Source: an uncultured Collinsella sp. (GTDB lineage Bacteria; Actinomycetota; Coriobacteriia; Coriobacteriales; Coriobacteriaceae). From it: a DNA stretch of 5,468 nucleotides. The translations under genes and the position numbers were made by a program. The stretch lies in the NCBI GenBank assembly GCA_902465465.1, contig CABQNF010000084.1, forward strand, positions 1 to 5,468, given 5' to 3'. Each line of letters opens with the position of its first letter. The first letter of the stretch is position 1. Below the pieces are notes generated by a model, which searched no databases, was not told the origin of the DNA, and worked only from the letters and a program-made list of their open reading frames with translations. This document shows, piece after piece, positions 5,383 to 5,468 of this stretch.

Positions 5383-5385
5383 CGC

Positions 5386-5420
5386 TCGACGCTGCGCGGG
5401 CCGCATTTGGTCAATCTGGC
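5386..5420 (+). repeat. Intergenic 35-base motif, copy 2
   Basis: This is the second copy of the motif at 744-778 (28/35, no gaps). It sits between the stop-codon hairpin and the terminator and has the same orientation relative to the upstream gene. Confidence 0.5.
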
Positions 5421-5430
5421 GTTCAACTTC

Positions 5431-5465
5431 AAGGGCGCGACCGGAAGGTCAGCGCCCTTTCGTTT
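5431..5465 (+). terminator. Rho-independent terminator after the SIS gene
   Basis: AAGGGCGC (5431-5438) pairs with GCGCCCTT (5452-5459) and GACC (5439-5442) with GGTC (5447-5450). One A is bulged and the loop is GGAA, a stable GNRA tetraloop. The tail is TTCGTTT. It makes the SIS gene the likely last gene of its transcript, possibly the only one. Confidence 0.75.
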
Positions 5466-5468
5466 CAC

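Overview
The window is a high-GC, densely packed chromosomal segment with six protein-coding genes, one of them cut by the left edge. Codon choice, purine-rich Shine-Dalgarno sites and protein character fit a gut actinobacterium of the class Coriobacteriia, most likely Collinsella or a close relative. That placement is my judgement from reading, not a search result. No tRNA, rRNA, CRISPR array, insertion sequence or phage gene was seen.

Left part (1-2791), all on the + strand: the C-terminal part of the transcription-repair coupling factor Mfd, a membrane PAP2-family phosphatase, and a PLP-dependent threonine-aldolase-family lyase. The gaps are 56 and 45 bases and no convincing terminator interrupts them, so read-through from mfd is plausible. 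A GC-rich hairpin with a T-rich tail (2749-2791) closes this block.

Middle part (2792-3434): a GNAT acetyltransferase of the phosphinothricin acetyltransferase/YncA type, whose ribosome binding site begins right at the end of that terminator. It converges on a minus-strand regulator gene. The two share a very strong bidirectional terminator (3388-3428).

Right part (3435-5468): a GntR/HutC-family repressor with a UTRA ligand domain is transcribed leftward and divergently from a two-SIS-domain sugar-phosphate enzyme resembling FrlB/FraB deglycases. These enzymes split 6-phosphorylated Amadori products such as fructoselysine-6-phosphate. The 205-base AT-rich gap between them holds at least four related TTGTAT/ATACAA elements, including two near-identical 18-mers, one beside each gene. 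The simplest reading is a self-contained sensor and enzyme unit: the UTRA protein senses a sugar phosphate and releases both promoters. The enzyme gene shows strongly C-ending codon use, suggesting high expression when induced. It is followed by a 12-bp hairpin and then a canonical terminator, so it may be transcribed alone, and no transporter or kinase is visible.

The points most worth a second look are the operator array, the unidentified substrate of the SIS enzyme, a 35-base intergenic motif present twice (744-778 and 5386-5420, 28/35 identical), and the terminator hairpin pressed against the acetyltransferase start. I see no wholly new multi-gene system here.
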